Assembly (NCBI RefSeq): GCF_000308855.1
Contig: NZ_BAGM01000091.1
Span: 1-64,000 of the forward strand
From: Nocardia veterana NBRC 100344
Lineage (GTDB): Bacteria > Actinomycetota > Actinomycetes > Mycobacteriales > Mycobacteriaceae
DNA: 64,000 bases
Direction of reading: 5' to 3'
Position 1 is the stretch's first letter. Each line of letters begins with the position of its first letter. The notes beneath the pieces were generated by a model that had not been told where the DNA came from, searched no databases, and saw only the letters and a program-made list of their open reading frames with translations. Shown here piece by piece: positions 25,237 to 35,172 of the stretch. The translations under genes and the position numbers were made by a program.

Positions 25237-25264
25237 GGGAACTTTCCCAGTGTCGGGTCCGTTG
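25237..25264 (+). promoter_or_regulatory. ECF-type promoter of sigB
   Basis: GGGAAC (25237-25242) is followed after 17 bases by CGTTG (25260-25264). This fits the GGAAC / CGTT pattern recognised by SigE- and SigH-like ECF factors, which drive sigB in mycobacteria. Predicted transcription would begin about 28 bases before the ATG at 25299, leaving room for the AGGAGG ribosome-binding site. Confidence 0.65.
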
Positions 25265-25298
25265 ATCGGAGTGAGACACCACCGACAGGAGGCAAGTC

Positions 25299-26267
25299 AT
25301 GACAAGCCCCGCCACCACTGGAGTGCGCGCCATCGATTCGGACCTCGACGCCCAGAGCCCCGCCGCCGACCTGGTACGCGTGTACCTGAACGGGATCGGT
25401 AAGACGGCGCTGCTCACGGCCGCCGACGAGGTCGAGTTGGCCAAGCGCATCGAGGCGGGCCTCTATGCCCAACACCTGTTGGAGACCGGCAAGCGGCTGT
25501 CCGCCACTCGCAAGCGCGATCTGGCGATTCTGGTCCGCGATGGCCAAGCCGCCCGCCAGCACCTACTCGAGGCCAACCTCCGCCTGGTCGTCTCGCTGGC
25601 CAAGCGCTACACCGGGCGCGGCATGCCGCTGCTCGATCTGATCCAGGAAGGCAACCTGGGCCTGATCCGCGCGATGGAGAAGTTCGACTACGCCAAGGGC
25701 TTCAAGTTCTCCACCTACGCCACCTGGTGGATCCGGCAGGCCATCACTCGCGGTATGGCCGACCAGAGCCGCACCATCCGACTGCCCGTCCATCTGGTCG
25801 AGCAGGTCAACAAGCTGGCCCGGATCAAGCGGGAGCTGCATCAGCAGCTGGGTCGCGAGGCCAGCGACGAGGAACTCGCGGCCGAATCGGGCATTCCGGT
25901 GGAGAAGATCGCCGATCTGCTCGACCACAGCCGTGATCCGGTCAGCCTGGATATGCCGGTGGGCAACGACGAGGAAGCCCCGCTGGGCGACTTCATCGAG
26001 GATTCGGAGGCCACCTCCGCCGAGAGCGCCGTCATCGCCGGCCTCATGCACCGCGATGTGCGCAGCGTGCTGGCGACCCTCGACGAGCGGGAGCAGCAGG
26101 TCATCCGCCTGCGCTTCGGACTCGACGACGGGCAGCCGCGCACTCTCGACCAGATCGGCAAACTGTTCGGTCTCTCGCGCGAGCGGGTGCGCCAGATCGA
26201 ACGCGAAGTCATGGCCAAGCTGCGTAAGGGTGAGCGGGCCGACCGCCTGCGCGCCTACGCCAGCTAG
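25299..26267 (+). CDS. sigB: Principal-like stress sigma factor SigB
   Basis: A 322-residue group 2 sigma factor from ATG 25299 behind ACAGGAGGCAAG. It contains [20 protein letters not shown] (1.2), [20 protein letters not shown] (2.1), [20 protein letters not shown] (2.3-2.4) and [20 protein letters not shown] (4.2). It closely resembles the SigA core but lacks the Lys/Ala-rich and acidic head. In mycobacteria SigB supports transcription in stress and stationary phase. The ECF-type promoter upstream places it under another sigma factor. ideR follows in mycobacteria; here about 7 kb of ppc, pat and acuC lie between. Confidence 0.95.
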   Translation: MTSPATTGVRAIDSDLDAQSPAADLVRVYLNGIGKTALLTAADEVELAKRIEAGLYAQHLLETGKRLSATRKRDLAILVRDGQAARQHLLEANLRLVVSLAKRYTGRGMPLLDLIQEGNLGLIRAMEKFDYAKGFKFSTYATWWIRQAITRGMADQSRTIRLPVHLVEQVNKLARIKRELHQQLGREASDEELAAESGIPVEKIADLLDHSRDPVSLDMPVGNDEEAPLGDFIEDSEATSAESAVIAGLMHRDVRSVLATLDEREQQVIRLRFGLDDGQPRTLDQIGKLFGLSRERVRQIEREVMAKLRKGERADRLRAYAS

Positions 26268-26278
26268 GTCGCAAGACG

Positions 26279-26303
26279 CTGGGCCGCCCGGAATCCGGCC
26301 CAG
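26279..26303 (+). terminator. Hairpin after sigB
   Basis: CTGGGCCG / CGGCCCAG, 8 bp perfect with a 9-base loop, starts 12 bases after the sigB stop codon. There is no T-run. It lies between the convergent sigB and ppc genes. Confidence 0.55.
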
Positions 26304-26422
26304 CCCCACCATGGTGATCCGACCGATCACCTCCGCAGCGCCGGCCGACGCCGGTGCGCCCCTCCCCCTCCGGGGCGTACCCGTCGGCCGGCGTGCTGTC
26401 GTGGCCAGCCGTCCGAGTGCGG

Positions 26423-29227
26423 CTATCCGGAGTTCCGCAGCGCCGTCGCCAGGCCGTTCATCGTCAACAGGATGCCGCGTTCCACCAATTCGGAATCGTC
26501 GCCGGCGCGGCGCCGGCGCAGCAGGTCGACCTGCATCTGATTGAGCGGCTCCAGATACGGGAACCGGTTGCGGATGGATTCGGCCAGCGCCGGATTGTCG
26601 GCCAGCAACTGGTCACTACCGGTGATCGCCGCATGGGCGTCGACGGTCCGGTCGAATTCCGCGCGGATCATCCCGAAGATGGTGTCGCGCAAGGTTGTAT
26701 CCGCCACCAGCTCCGCGTAGCTGGCAGCGATGTCCATATCGGCCTTGGCCATCACCTGAGCGAGATTCGACATCACGGTGCGGAAGAACGGCCAGCGCCG
26801 GTACAGCTCACGCAAGGTCTGCCAGCGCTGGGGGTCGGATCCGGCCCACTCGTGGACCGCAGTGCCGGTGCCGTACCAGCCGGGCAGCATGACACGCGAT
26901 TGGCTCCACGCCATCACCCACGGGATGGCACGCAGATCGGATACCGAATTGGTGGGTTTGCGGGATGCCGGGCGGCTGCCGAGGTTGAGGTCGGCCACTT
27001 CCGCGATCGGCGTGGAGGCGCGGAAATAGTCGACGAATCCTGGTGTTTCGTGCACCAACCGGGAGTAGGCCCGGCGCGCCGATTCCGCCAATTCCTCGAA
27101 CACTCGGTACGCGGCATCCGCCTCCGTACCCAGCCCTTCCACGTCCAGCAGCGACGATTCGAGCGTGCCGGCGACCAGCGATTCCAGATTGCGATGGGCC
27201 GAACCGGATTCGGCGTATTTCGTGGAGATCACCTCACCCTGTTCGGTGAGGCGCAGCGAACCGCGGACCGCGCCGGCCGGCTGCGCGAGGATGGCGTCGT
27301 AACTGCGGCCACCGCCGCGGCCCACCGTTCCGCCGCGACCGTGGAACAGCCGCAAGCGAATTCCGGTTTTGCGGGCGATGTCCACCAGGTCCAGTTCGGC
27401 CCGGTACAGCGCCCAGTTGGCCGCCAGATAGCCGCCGTCCTTGTTGGAATCGGAATACCCCAGCATCACCTCCTGCGCCATGGCGCGCGCGGCCACCAGG
27501 CGCCGGTAGGCCGGAACCTCCAGTGCCGCGGCCAGCGTGGCCGCGCCACCGCGCAGATCGTCGATGGTCTCGAACAACGGAACGACCCCGACCGGGGAAT
27601 GCGGCGGAGTCTGTTCGTCGCCCGGGTCGAGAATCCCCGCCTCCTTCAACAGCAGGGCGGCCTCGAGCATATCGCTGACCGACGTGCACATGCTGATGAT
27701 GTAGTTGGGCACGGTGTCCGGGCCGAGGGCGTCCAACGCGGCCCGCGCGGCACGCACCACACCCAGTTCCTTGGTGGCGAGTTCACCGAGCCGCGCGTGC
27801 GGACCGAGCAGTGGCCGACGGGTGCTCAATTCCCTTGCCAGCAGGTCGATCCGCTCCGGTTCCGACAGGCTCCGGTAGTCCGAGTGCACGCCCGACCAGG
27901 CCAGCAATTCGGCGACCACCTGTTCGTGGACCTCCGAGTTCTGCCGCATGTCCAGGCCCTGCAGGTGAAAGCCGAAGGTTTCGACGGCGCCGCGCAGCGC
28001 GGCCAGCCGGTCGTCGGCCAGCAAGCCGTCACCCGATGCCCGCATGGACGCGTCGACGACCGTCAGGTCGTCGAGCAGCTGCGCCGGGCCGTCGTAGGGG
28101 TCGGCGCGGTCGAGTTGGTCCACGGCCAGTTCGGCGACCGACGGCAGGTCCACGGTCGATCCGAGCGCGCGCCGCGCGGTTGCCGCCAATCGGAGCCGGA
28201 TTCCGCGGATCGCCCGGCGATACGGTTCGTCGGCACGCTGCGGCGAATCGTCGCCCGCCGCGTCGGCCAGTCTCGCCAGCTCGGGCGATATCGGGACCAG
28301 GCGAATCGACTGGGACAGCGATTTCTCCAGCGCGACAAGCTCGTCGAAGTAGTGGCCGAAGATCACCGTGGCCGCCCGGCGGGTGGCGCGCTCGACCACC
28401 TCCCCGGTGACGTTCGGATTGCCGTCCCGGTCGCCCCCGATCCACGAACCCGGGCGCAGGATCGGCCTGGTCAGCAGGTCGTGCCCGGGCCAGCGCGCCC
28501 GCAGTGCGGCCCGCACCTCGGCGTTGATGCGCGGAATGACCTCGAGCAGAGTCAGATCGTAGTAACGCAACCCGACCTCGATCTCGTCGGAAATCCGCAA
28601 GCGCGCCAAGCGGATCAGCGCGGTACGCCAGAGGGTGAGGATCTGGCGCCAGATGTCGCGGTCGATGACGGCGTACTCGGGTTCGTCCGCACGATAACGG
28701 GCGCGTCGACGCATCAGTTCGGTGATTCGCGCTTGCACGTCGAAGACGGTGCGACGGCGGGTCTCGGTGGGATGTGCGGTGATCACCGGCGACACCAGGG
28801 CGTCCTCGAGCACCTCGGCGGCGACCGCCCCGTCGATGCGCGCCTGGTCGAGTGCCCGGTACGTGGCGGCCAGACTCGATTCCTGCGGCGGCTCCCCCGC
28901 GGCGACGTGGACCGCGCGCCGGCGATCGCGTTGCAGATCCTCGGCCAGGTTGGCCAACAGCAGGAAATGGCTGAACGCGCGGATCAACGGAATCGCGACG
29001 CGGAGATCGGTGTCGCGCAGCATCTCCGCGACGGCACTGCGCTCGACTTCCGACCGGCGCACCCGGAATGCTTCCACTCGCACCCGTTCGACGAGGTCGA
29101 ACACTTCGGGTCCCTCGTGATCGCGGATCGTCTCGCCCAGGATCGCGCCGAGAAACCGGATATCGTCCCGCAGGGGCGCCGTAGCGCTCTCGATCTGATC
29201 TTCGCGCATACGGCCAGTATCGACCAT
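26423..29227 (-). CDS. ppc: Phosphoenolpyruvate carboxylase
   Basis: Forms oxaloacetate from PEP and bicarbonate to refill the TCA cycle. At 934 residues it is full length. It contains [12 protein letters not shown] with catalytic His152, [14 protein letters not shown] (mobile loop), [15 protein letters not shown], and the C-terminal [11 protein letters not shown], which ends in the usual allosteric/active-site NxG. Start ATG 29227; ATG 29209 is an internal alternative. It is followed at 81 bases upstream by the end of the pat gene on the same strand, so it may be the last gene of an acuC-pat-ppc transcript. Confidence 0.97.
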   Translation of the reverse strand: MVDTGRMREDQIESATAPLRDDIRFLGAILGETIRDHEGPEVFDLVERVRVEAFRVRRSEVERSAVAEMLRDTDLRVAIPLIRAFSHFLLLANLAEDLQRDRRRAVHVAAGEPPQESSLAATYRALDQARIDGAVAAEVLEDALVSPVITAHPTETRRRTVFDVQARITELMRRRARYRADEPEYAVIDRDIWRQILTLWRTALIRLARLRISDEIEVGLRYYDLTLLEVIPRINAEVRAALRARWPGHDLLTRPILRPGSWIGGDRDGNPNVTGEVVERATRRAATVIFGHYFDELVALEKSLSQSIRLVPISPELARLADAAGDDSPQRADEPYRRAIRGIRLRLAATARRALGSTVDLPSVAELAVDQLDRADPYDGPAQLLDDLTVVDASMRASGDGLLADDRLAALRGAVETFGFHLQGLDMRQNSEVHEQVVAELLAWSGVHSDYRSLSEPERIDLLARELSTRRPLLGPHARLGELATKELGVVRAARAALDALGPDTVPNYIISMCTSVSDMLEAALLLKEAGILDPGDEQTPPHSPVGVVPLFETIDDLRGGAATLAAALEVPAYRRLVAARAMAQEVMLGYSDSNKDGGYLAANWALYRAELDLVDIARKTGIRLRLFHGRGGTVGRGGGRSYDAILAQPAGAVRGSLRLTEQGEVISTKYAESGSAHRNLESLVAGTLESSLLDVEGLGTEADAAYRVFEELAESARRAYSRLVHETPGFVDYFRASTPIAEVADLNLGSRPASRKPTNSVSDLRAIPWVMAWSQSRVMLPGWYGTGTAVHEWAGSDPQRWQTLRELYRRWPFFRTVMSNLAQVMAKADMDIAASYAELVADTTLRDTIFGMIRAEFDRTVDAHAAITGSDQLLADNPALAESIRNRFPYLEPLNQMQVDLLRRRRAGDDSELVERGILLTMNGLATALRNSG

Positions 29228-29308
29228 CCCGATGCACCATCGACGGTGGCGCCGGTCACGGCGGGATGGCGGGTGCCCCGCGGCGAAGGTCGGACCGGGC
29301 CGCGAGGA

Positions 29309-32002
29309 TCAGACCAGGCGGCGCGGGCCGTTGTCGAAGCGACTGGGCTCGGGACCGATCCGAACCCGCGCGTAGAGGATCGCCGCGCCCTGTGGGGAGG
29401 CCAGGACCGGCTCCACCGCCAGCTCCCGGACCTCCGGCAGGTCGTCGCACAGCGCCGAAATGCGCTGGGCCAGTACGGCCAGCGCGGCCTTGTCCGCGGG
29501 TTCACCGATGGTCCGGCCGGGCCCGGCCTGCCCGTCGAGCAACGGCGCGGCACGCGGCGCATCGATCAGTTCGACCGCCTCCGCCTCGGTCAGCGGCAAC
29601 GCTCGATAGGCCCGATCACCGAGCAGGTCGATGATGGTGCCCGAGAGCCCGAATCCGATCACCGATCCGAACGACGGGTCGTCCTGGACGCGCAGGACGC
29701 AGCCGACACCCTTGGTGGCCATCTTCTGAATGTGCACCACCTCGTTGCCGGTCAACTCGGCCAATTCGTCGTAGGCGCGGCGGACGGCGCTGTCGCGCCA
29801 CAGATCGAGGCGGACACCGATGAAATCGGGCCGGCTGCGCCACATCTCGCCGGTCGCCTTCGCCGCCACCGGATAGCCGAGCTCGGCGGCGGCCGCCGCG
29901 GCCGATTCGGCGTCCCGGGCCTCGCGGAACTCCACGACGCGAATGCCGTAGCAGGCGAGCAACTCGGCCGCCTCCAGATCGGCCAGCCATTCCCCCTCCG
30001 GGCGGCGAATCATCCACTGCTCCACCAATTCTCGCGCCCGCCCCACCTCCAACCCGTTCGGCCGCACCACCAGCGACGCCGGCCGTGTCCGCCACGCGGC
30101 GTAGCGGCGTACCCGGGCCAGCGCCCGCGCGGCGCGTTCGGGGTCCGGATACGAGGGAATCGAGCCGCGGTCGACGGCTCCGCCGATGCCGCGGACGGCC
30201 AGCAGATTGGGCATGCCGTGGTCGGCGACGAAGGTGGTGAGGACCGGTTTGGTCCCGTCCTGCGCGCCCGCCCGGATGGCCTCGGCGAAGGCGGTGACCG
30301 CCACCGGCACCGGCGGGGCGAAGATCACGATCACGGCGTCGACCTCCGAGGACGCCATCGCGGCCGCGACCGCGGTCAGATAGTCCGCGGGTTCGGCCTG
30401 CGGGCCCAGGTCGGTCGGTTCCCCGACCTGCAGGCCTTCCCCGCGCGCCGCATCGACCGCGAGCCAGCCGAGCGCGGCGCTGTTGCCGACCACCGCCAGC
30501 CGGGGCCCGTCCGGCAGCGGCTGATAGGCCAGCAGCATTGCGCAATCGAACAGTTCGGCGATCGTATCGACCTGCACGATCCCGGCCTGGGCGAACAGGT
30601 CGCGCTCCAGCGAACGCTCCAACCCACTGACCGGGGCGTTGGCGGCGTTGCGCCCGCTGCTCACCGCGACCACGGGTTTGGTGCGCGCGACCCGGCGCGC
30701 GATCCGGGAGAACTTGCGCGGGTTGCCGAACGTCTCCAGATACAGCAGGACGACGTCGGTATCGGGATCGGTATCCCAGTACTGCAGCAGATCGTTGCCG
30801 GAGACGTCGGCCCGGTTGCCGGCGGAGACGAAGGTGGACAGCCCCAATTTCCGGGCCGCGGCCTCGGCCAGGATGGCCGCGCCCAACGGACCGGACTGAC
30901 AGAAGAATCCGACCCGGCCACGCCCCGGCAGCACCGGCGCGAGCGTGGCGTTCAACGAGATCGCCGGATCGGTGTTGGCGATGCCCAGCGCGCTCGGACC
31001 GACCACCCGCATACCGTGCCCGCGGGCGGCGTCGACGAGGTCGCGTTCGGCGCGGAACCCCGCGGGCCCGGTTTCGGAGAAGCCGGCGGTCAGGACCACG
31101 AGGCCCTTCACGCCCTTGGCCATACAGTCGTCGAGAACCGATTTGATCTCTTCGGCCGGAACGGCGATCACCGCCAGATCCACCTCGTCCGGAATGTCGT
31201 GCACGGTCGGATAGGCGCGGACCCCGCGCACGGATGCCCGATTCGGGTTCACCGGATACACCGGCCCTTGGAACACTCCCGCCAGCAGATTCGCCAGCAC
31301 CGCACCGCCGACGCGGCCGGCCGCCGGGGTGGCACCGATGACGGCGATCGACCGTGGCGCCAGCAGATTGCCGACGCTGCGGGCCTCCGAGGCCCGCTCG
31401 CGCGAATCCCGGACCGACAGGAGCGCCTCGGTGGGGTCGATGGCGAACTCGAGATGCAGGACCGAACCGTCACGGCTGCGGTGCACCTGGTAGCCGGCCT
31501 CGCGGAAGACCGTCACCATGGTGTGGTTCTCGGCGAGCACTTCCGCCACGAAGGTGGCGATGTCGTTCTCGGCCGCCGCACCGGCGAGGTGTTCCAGCAG
31601 AATCGACCCGAGCCCGCGGCCCTGGTGTTCGTCGGCGACGACGAAGGCAACCTCGGCCGCGCGGGGTCCTTCGCGGTCGGACAACAGTTCGTATCGTCCG
31701 ACCGCGATGATCACCGAACCGAGTTCCACCACGAGCCCGACCCGGTTGTGATAGTCCACGTGGGTGGTGCGGTAGAGGTCTTTCGGGGTCATCCGCGGAT
31801 AGGGACCGAAATATCGCAGATATCGGGTCCGGTCGGACAGCGCGGCGTGGAACCGCTGCATCGGCTCCGCATCGTCGGGGGTGATCGGCCGCAACCGGAC
31901 CACTCCGCCATCGGCCGCGAGCACATCGGCGAACCAGTGCTGCGGTGGCGGTGGTGGGTCGGCCGGCGTGCTGTCGGTGTCCGGTGTCGGTGAGTCAGTC
32001 AC
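29309..32002 (-). CDS. Protein lysine acetyltransferase: GNAT domain fused to an ADP-forming acyl-CoA synthetase-like region (Pat type)
   Basis: An 897-residue fusion from GTG 32002 behind GGAGGA. Residues about 20-180 are a GNAT acetyltransferase with the acetyl-CoA loop HQGRGLGSILLEHL. From about 210 follow a CoA-binding Rossmann domain (SIAVIGATPAAGRVGGAVLA), succinyl-CoA-ligase-like domains (AEEIKSVLDDCMAKGVKGLV, GVGFFCQSGPLGAA-type loops) and a C-terminal ATP-grasp domain (YPVAAKATG, GVGCVLRVQDDPSFGSVIGF). The same parts in the opposite order make up Salmonella Pat; N-terminal GNAT forms occur in actinomycetes. Such enzymes acetylate and inactivate acyl-CoA synthetases and other metabolic enzymes. 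The gene starts inside the end of the deacetylase gene (8-base overlap), so writer and eraser are co-translated. Confidence 0.88.
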   Translation of the reverse strand: MTDSPTPDTDSTPADPPPPPQHWFADVLAADGGVVRLRPITPDDAEPMQRFHAALSDRTRYLRYFGPYPRMTPKDLYRTTHVDYHNRVGLVVELGSVIIAVGRYELLSDREGPRAAEVAFVVADEHQGRGLGSILLEHLAGAAAENDIATFVAEVLAENHTMVTVFREAGYQVHRSRDGSVLHLEFAIDPTEALLSVRDSRERASEARSVGNLLAPRSIAVIGATPAAGRVGGAVLANLLAGVFQGPVYPVNPNRASVRGVRAYPTVHDIPDEVDLAVIAVPAEEIKSVLDDCMAKGVKGLVVLTAGFSETGPAGFRAERDLVDAARGHGMRVVGPSALGIANTDPAISLNATLAPVLPGRGRVGFFCQSGPLGAAILAEAAARKLGLSTFVSAGNRADVSGNDLLQYWDTDPDTDVVLLYLETFGNPRKFSRIARRVARTKPVVAVSSGRNAANAPVSGLERSLERDLFAQAGIVQVDTIAELFDCAMLLAYQPLPDGPRLAVVGNSAALGWLAVDAARGEGLQVGEPTDLGPQAEPADYLTAVAAAMASSEVDAVIVIFAPPVPVAVTAFAEAIRAGAQDGTKPVLTTFVADHGMPNLLAVRGIGGAVDRGSIPSYPDPERAARALARVRRYAAWRTRPASLVVRPNGLEVGRARELVEQWMIRRPEGEWLADLEAAELLACYGIRVVEFREARDAESAAAAAAELGYPVAAKATGEMWRSRPDFIGVRLDLWRDSAVRRAYDELAELTGNEVVHIQKMATKGVGCVLRVQDDPSFGSVIGFGLSGTIIDLLGDRAYRALPLTEAEAVELIDAPRAAPLLDGQAGPGRTIGEPADKAALAVLAQRISALCDDLPEVRELAVEPVLASPQGAAILYARVRIGPEPSRFDNGPRRLV

Positions 32003-33227
32003 GAGGGTCCTCCGGGTCCAGGCCCAGCAATCCGAATGTGGCGCGGCGGGTGGCCAGTACCGAGGTGTCGATGGCGCGCTGAGCGCGGTCGGTGCGGGCA
32101 TCGCCCGTGTCGAGTGCCCCGCCGGGGCCCTCCCACGGGAGAAAGGCGGTATCACCGCCGTCGGTCATCGTGGTCGGGGCGGGCACGGTCGGTGCGTAGG
32201 CGCGCACCTGCTCGCGCCAGGGCTCGGGGGTCGCGGTGACCGGGTCGATCTCGCGGTCGAGCGCGATGGCCAGCAGATGGGTCCACGCCCGCGGGACCAC
32301 GCGGACCAGCCCGTAGCCCCCGCCGCCGACGGCCAGCCAGCGGCCCTCGGCGTACCGGTCGGCGAGGTCGCGCATGGCCCGAAACGCCGCGCGCTGACCG
32401 TCGACGGTCAGCTCGAGGTCCGCCAGCGGGTCCTCGCGATGACTGTCGACCCCGCACTGGCTGACGACCAGTTGCGGACGGAACGCCGCCAGCGCTCCGG
32501 GCACCACGGCGTGAAATCCACGCAGCCACTGGGCATCCCGGGTGCCGGGCAGCACGGCGAGATTGATCGCCGTGCCCTCGCCGGCGCCCGATCCGGTCTC
32601 CTCCGGCCATCCCGTATTGGGCCACAGGGTCGCCGGATGCTGATGCAGTGAGATGGTCAGCACGCGCGGATCGTCGTAGAACGCCCGCTGCACGCCGTCA
32701 CCGTGGTGGACGTCGACGTCGATGTAGGCGATGCGATCGAACCCGTGATCGAGCAGCCACGAGATGGCCACCGCCACATCGTTGTAGACGCAGAACCCGG
32801 AGGCGGAGTCCGGCATGGCGTGATGCATGCCACCGCCGATGCTCACCGCGCGGCGCGTGCGCCCGGCCGCGATTTCCCCGGCGGCGGCGAGGGTTCCGCC
32901 GACGATCACCGAGGCCGCCTCGTGCATGTGCGGGAAAACGGGGTTGTCCATCGAGCCCAGGCCGTGCGGTGGCGCGACGGGCGGAGTGGTACCCGGTGGC
33001 GCCGGTGTGGCATGGCGCACGGCCTCGATGTAAGCCGCGGTATGGATCCGCAACAGCTCGCCGTCGCCGGCGGGATCCGGTGCGAGGGTTTCGATGCCGT
33101 CGAGCAGTCCGAGCCCGCGTGCCAACGCCATCGTGAATCGGAGCCGGGCCGGCTTCATCGGATGTTCCGGTGTCCAGGTGTAGTCCAGGAACCGGTCGGT
33201 CCACACCACGGTGGCGTCGTCAGCCAT
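31995..33227 (-). CDS. acuC: AcuC-type (class I HDAC fold) lysine deacetylase
   Basis: A 410-residue zinc deacetylase. It carries the catalytic His pair in SIGGGMHHAMPDSASGFCVY, the metal ligands in YIDVDVHHGDGVQRAF (Asp and His), and SQCGVDSHREDPLADLELT, where the third ligand Asp lies. The late Tyr loop is replaced by GGGGYGLVRV, as in AcuC proteins. AcuC removes acetyl groups from acetyl-CoA synthetase and other enzymes. Its stop overlaps the start of the Pat-like acetyltransferase by 8 bases. It is therefore the first gene of a reversible protein acetylation operon. Confidence 0.92.
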   Translation of the reverse strand: MADDATVVWTDRFLDYTWTPEHPMKPARLRFTMALARGLGLLDGIETLAPDPAGDGELLRIHTAAYIEAVRHATPAPPGTTPPVAPPHGLGSMDNPVFPHMHEAASVIVGGTLAAAGEIAAGRTRRAVSIGGGMHHAMPDSASGFCVYNDVAVAISWLLDHGFDRIAYIDVDVHHGDGVQRAFYDDPRVLTISLHQHPATLWPNTGWPEETGSGAGEGTAINLAVLPGTRDAQWLRGFHAVVPGALAAFRPQLVVSQCGVDSHREDPLADLELTVDGQRAAFRAMRDLADRYAEGRWLAVGGGGYGLVRVVPRAWTHLLAIALDREIDPVTATPEPWREQVRAYAPTVPAPTTMTDGGDTAFLPWEGPGGALDTGDARTDRAQRAIDTSVLATRRATFGLLGLDPEDPRD

Positions 33228-33478
33228 ACCGTCACGCTAGCCCACCGCGCGCTGTCGCCGTGGCGTTGCCGACACCGGCACGAACACGGGAAGCAGACCG
33301 GCCACGGTGTCGTTGTGATGCAGTAGAAATGCATGACGACACCGGGCGCGCCTGTCGCCCGCGCGCGGCCGCTCGCGCGCGCAGGCATCGGCGAGGTTCG
33401 CGCAGGGCGTGCGAAATATGCTGACGCCGATTGTGCAGCCGGGCGTGGGTAGAATTCGTGCCGACGAAGGGGTAACAG

Positions 33479-34165
33479 GTGAAGGATCTGGTCGACACCA
33501 CGGAGATGTACCTCCGTACCATCTACGACCTCGAGGAGGAGGGCGTGGTGCCGCTGCGCGCGCGCATCGCCGAACGCCTCGAGCAGAGCGGCCCGACGGT
33601 CAGTCAGACGGTCGCGCGGATGGAGCGTGACGGGCTGCTGATGGTCGCCGGTGACCGACACCTCGAGCTCACCGACAAGGGTCGCGCGATGGCGGTCGCC
33701 GTCATGCGCAAACATCGCTTGGCCGAACGGTTGCTGGTCGACGTCATCGGCCTGGACTGGCAGAACGTGCACGCCGAGGCCTGTCGCTGGGAGCACGTGA
33801 TGAGCGAGGAGGTGGAACTGCGCCTGCTCGAGGTGCTCAACCACCCCACGACCTCCCCCTACGGCAACCCGATCCCCGGCCTGGACGAACTGGGCGTCAA
33901 CTCCCCCAATTCCGGTGACGAGAAGCTGGTCCGGCTTTCCGATCTGCCGCCCGGCCAGGTGTCCGCGGTGGTGATCCGGCGACTGTCGGAACATATCCAG
34001 GCCGATCCGGATGTCATCGGCCAGTTGCGCGAAGCCGGTGTGGTGCCCGACGCCCGCGTGACGGTGGAAACCAAGCCGGGTGTGGTGATCATTTCGGTGC
34101 CCGGGCACTCGGGTTTCGAACTGTCCGACGAGATGGCCCATGCGGTCCAGGTCAGGCTGGCCTGA
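33479..34165 (+). CDS. ideR: Iron-dependent transcriptional repressor IdeR (DtxR family)
   Basis: A 228-residue regulator from GTG 33479. It has the N-terminal winged helix (DTTEMYLRTIYDLEEEG and ERLEQSGPTVSQTVARMERD), the metal-binding and dimerisation domain (HRLAERLLVDVIGLDWQNVH, EACRWEHVMSEEVELRLLEV, with Cys, Glu and His ligands in place) and the C-terminal SH3-like domain (EKLVRLSDLPPGQ). When loaded with Fe2+ it represses siderophore and iron-uptake genes and induces iron storage in mycobacteria. It is followed 3 bases later by galE, the same dtxR-galE coupling known from corynebacteria. No IdeR box was found within the window. Confidence 0.96.
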   Translation: MKDLVDTTEMYLRTIYDLEEEGVVPLRARIAERLEQSGPTVSQTVARMERDGLLMVAGDRHLELTDKGRAMAVAVMRKHRLAERLLVDVIGLDWQNVHAEACRWEHVMSEEVELRLLEVLNHPTTSPYGNPIPGLDELGVNSPNSGDEKLVRLSDLPPGQVSAVVIRRLSEHIQADPDVIGQLREAGVVPDARVTVETKPGVVIISVPGHSGFELSDEMAHAVQVRLA

Positions 34166-34168
34166 CCG

Positions 34169-35149
34169 ATGAAACTCCTGGTGACCGGCGGGGCCGGGTA
34201 TGTCGGCGGGGTCTGCGCGCAGGTTCTGATTCAGGATGGCCATGAGGTGGTGGTCGTCGACGATCTGTCCACCGGTAACGCCGAAGGGGTGCCGGCCGGT
34301 GCGAAGTTCGTCGAAGGCGATATCGCGACCACCGGAGTCGAGCTGATCGAATCCGAATCCTTCGACGGTGTCCTGCATTTCGCGGCGCAGTCGCTGGTGG
34401 GTGAATCGGTGCAGCAGCCGGAGAAGTACTGGCAGGGCAACGTGGTGAAGACGCTGGCCCTGCTCGAGGCGATCCGGCGGTCGCAGACGCCGCGCCTGGT
34501 GTTCTCCTCGACCGCGGCGGTATACGGAGAACCCGAGCAGGTTCCGATTCTCGAATCTGCCCCGGCCCGTCCGACCAACCCGTACGGCGCCTCCAAGCTG
34601 GCGATCGACCATGCCATCACGTCGTATGCGGCCGCGCACGGCCTGGCCGCGACCAGCCTGCGCTACTTCAACGTCGCCGGCGCCTACGGCGGGCTGGGCG
34701 AGAACCGGGTGGTGGAAACCCATCTCATCCCGTTGGTGCTGCAAACCGCACTGGGACACCGTGATTCGATTTCGGTGTTCGGCACCGACTATCCCACGCC
34801 GGATGGCACGGCGGTCCGGGACTATATCCACATCCGGGATCTCGCCGCGGCCCACGCCTTGGCCCTGGCCCAGTCGCGACCGGGTGAGCACCGCATCTTC
34901 AACCTGGGTAGTGGAACGGGCTTTTCGGTGCGCGAGGTCATCTCGGCGTGCGAGCGGGTTGTCGGACGGCCGATCCCGGCGGTGGACGCGCCGCGGCGCC
35001 CGGGTGACCCGGCCGTGCTGATCGCCTCGAGCGCCAAGGCGATCGAGGAGCTCGGTTGGCAGCCCGAGCACAACGACCTCGACGAAATCGTCACCGACGC
35101 CTGGGATTTCCTCGCGGCACTGGGAGATCGCGCGCACAGCGCTCGCTAG
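34169..35149 (+). CDS. galE: UDP-glucose 4-epimerase
   Basis: A 326-residue extended SDR that interconverts UDP-glucose and UDP-galactose; UDP-galactose feeds arabinogalactan in this cell-wall type. It has the NAD loop [17 protein letters not shown] at the N-terminus, [12 protein letters not shown], the Ser in FSSTAAVYG, the catalytic [19 protein letters not shown] and [13 protein letters not shown], all typical of GalE. ATG 34169 lies 3 bases after the ideR stop, so the two are co-translated. The ideR/dtxR-galE link is shared with Corynebacterium, but the functional connection between iron control and galactose metabolism is not obvious. Confidence 0.94.
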   Translation: MKLLVTGGAGYVGGVCAQVLIQDGHEVVVVDDLSTGNAEGVPAGAKFVEGDIATTGVELIESESFDGVLHFAAQSLVGESVQQPEKYWQGNVVKTLALLEAIRRSQTPRLVFSSTAAVYGEPEQVPILESAPARPTNPYGASKLAIDHAITSYAAAHGLAATSLRYFNVAGAYGGLGENRVVETHLIPLVLQTALGHRDSISVFGTDYPTPDGTAVRDYIHIRDLAAAHALALAQSRPGEHRIFNLGSGTGFSVREVISACERVVGRPIPAVDAPRRPGDPAVLIASSAKAIEELGWQPEHNDLDEIVTDAWDFLAALGDRAHSAR

Positions 35150-35172
35150 CTCGCTCGGTCTCGTTCCGGCGC

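Noticed and set aside
26354-31993. A 1879-residue open frame on the plus strand opposite ppc and pat
   Set aside because: It is an antisense shadow of two well-identified genes, made by their third-position GC bias. The translation is Arg/Gly/His/Gln-rich and matches no family.
33228-33478. IdeR (iron) box upstream of ideR
   Set aside because: No sequence close to the TTAGGTTAG-type inverted repeat was found here or in the other intergenic regions.
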